Assembly (NCBI GenBank): GCA_020632915.1
Contig: JACKEP010000017.1
Coordinates: 67,629-131,628 of the forward strand
DNA length: 64,000 nucleotides
Origin: Alphaproteobacteria bacterium
GTDB taxonomy: Bacteria; Myxococcota_A; UBA796; GCA-2862545
Direction: 5' to 3'
Positions 63,948 to 64,000 of the stretch are shown here, piece by piece. Each line of letters opens with the position of its first letter. The first letter of the stretch is position 1. Made by a program: the position numbers and the translations under genes. Under the pieces are notes generated by a model. It was not told the DNA's origin. It did not search any database and saw only the letters and a program-made list of their open reading frames with translations.

Positions 63948-64000
63948 GCACTGGGCAGCCACCCCGGGAGGCATTCCTCAACGCCGGAAACCCCCGTTCC

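Noticed and set aside
63948..64000. A further gene at the window end
   Set aside because: Too short to judge; no start codon with a ribosome site was seen in the last 53 bases.

Overview
The window is very G+C-rich, with strong G/C bias at third codon positions. It has the gene flavour of a myxobacterium or other Myxococcota: membrane-anchored Ser/Thr kinases, Cys-rich DUF4215-type lipoproteins, paired planctomycete-type cytochrome/DUF1501 genes, a gliding-type ABC transporter, SelB, and a giant SpvB/RHS protein. This placement is inferred from gene content; there is no rRNA here to confirm it.

Layout. 1-4472 (minus): a GT-C glycosyltransferase cut by the window edge, a CAP-like lipoprotein, PspA with a small partner, and a rhomboid protease overlapping the fluoride channel CrcB. 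4569-9555 (plus): a Ser/Thr kinase, then a three-gene ABC operon of the GldA/F/G type with 4-bp overlaps. 9640-14060 (minus): SCP2 protein, a possible NAD(P)-binding protein, a PHP phosphoesterase, small unknowns, tRNA-Trp, UppP and a cytochrome c. 14203-21534 (minus): tRNA-Asp and tRNA-Val, the proteostasis block lon/clpX/clpP/tig, then tRNA-Leu, -Lys and -His around a 356-bp non-coding stretch with hairpins and five 17-bp tandem repeats.

21681-35205 (mostly plus): an IMPase-like phosphatase, a sigma-32-like factor, an unknown AAA-like protein divergent from a winged-helix protein, gamma-glutamylcyclotransferase, a coiled-coil protein, a large acidic TPR protein, a glutamine amidotransferase, an envelope protein (minus), a DnaC-like loader with its overlapping partner, methylmalonyl-CoA epimerase and NagZ. 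35190-40895 (minus): selB, aspS, then an overlapping trio of acyl carrier protein, acyl-ACP desaturase and small-alarmone-hydrolase-like HD protein. 40950-50105: small lipoproteins, two of them Asp/Gly-rich; ferredoxin and SufE; an envelope protein; and a three-gene cassette (di-heme cytochrome-like, Tat-exported DUF1501, PA14/Cys-rich lipoprotein) behind helically phased CCGCAG repeats. 50213-54963: a second kinase with a TPR partner, facing an ECF sigma/FecR-like/envelope-protein operon.

55276-63947: a 2,773-residue secreted SpvB-TcdB-RHS protein ending in an enlarged Hint domain and a 109-residue C-terminal module, followed by an overlapping 117-residue candidate immunity protein. This is the most accessory-looking part of the window, and its codon use is visibly less G/C-biased than the rest. 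The features most likely to be undescribed are the Hint insertion and toxin/immunity pair, the phased repeats at 45027-45085, the P-loop-less AAA-like/winged-helix pair at 23440-26193, and the trigger-factor extension.
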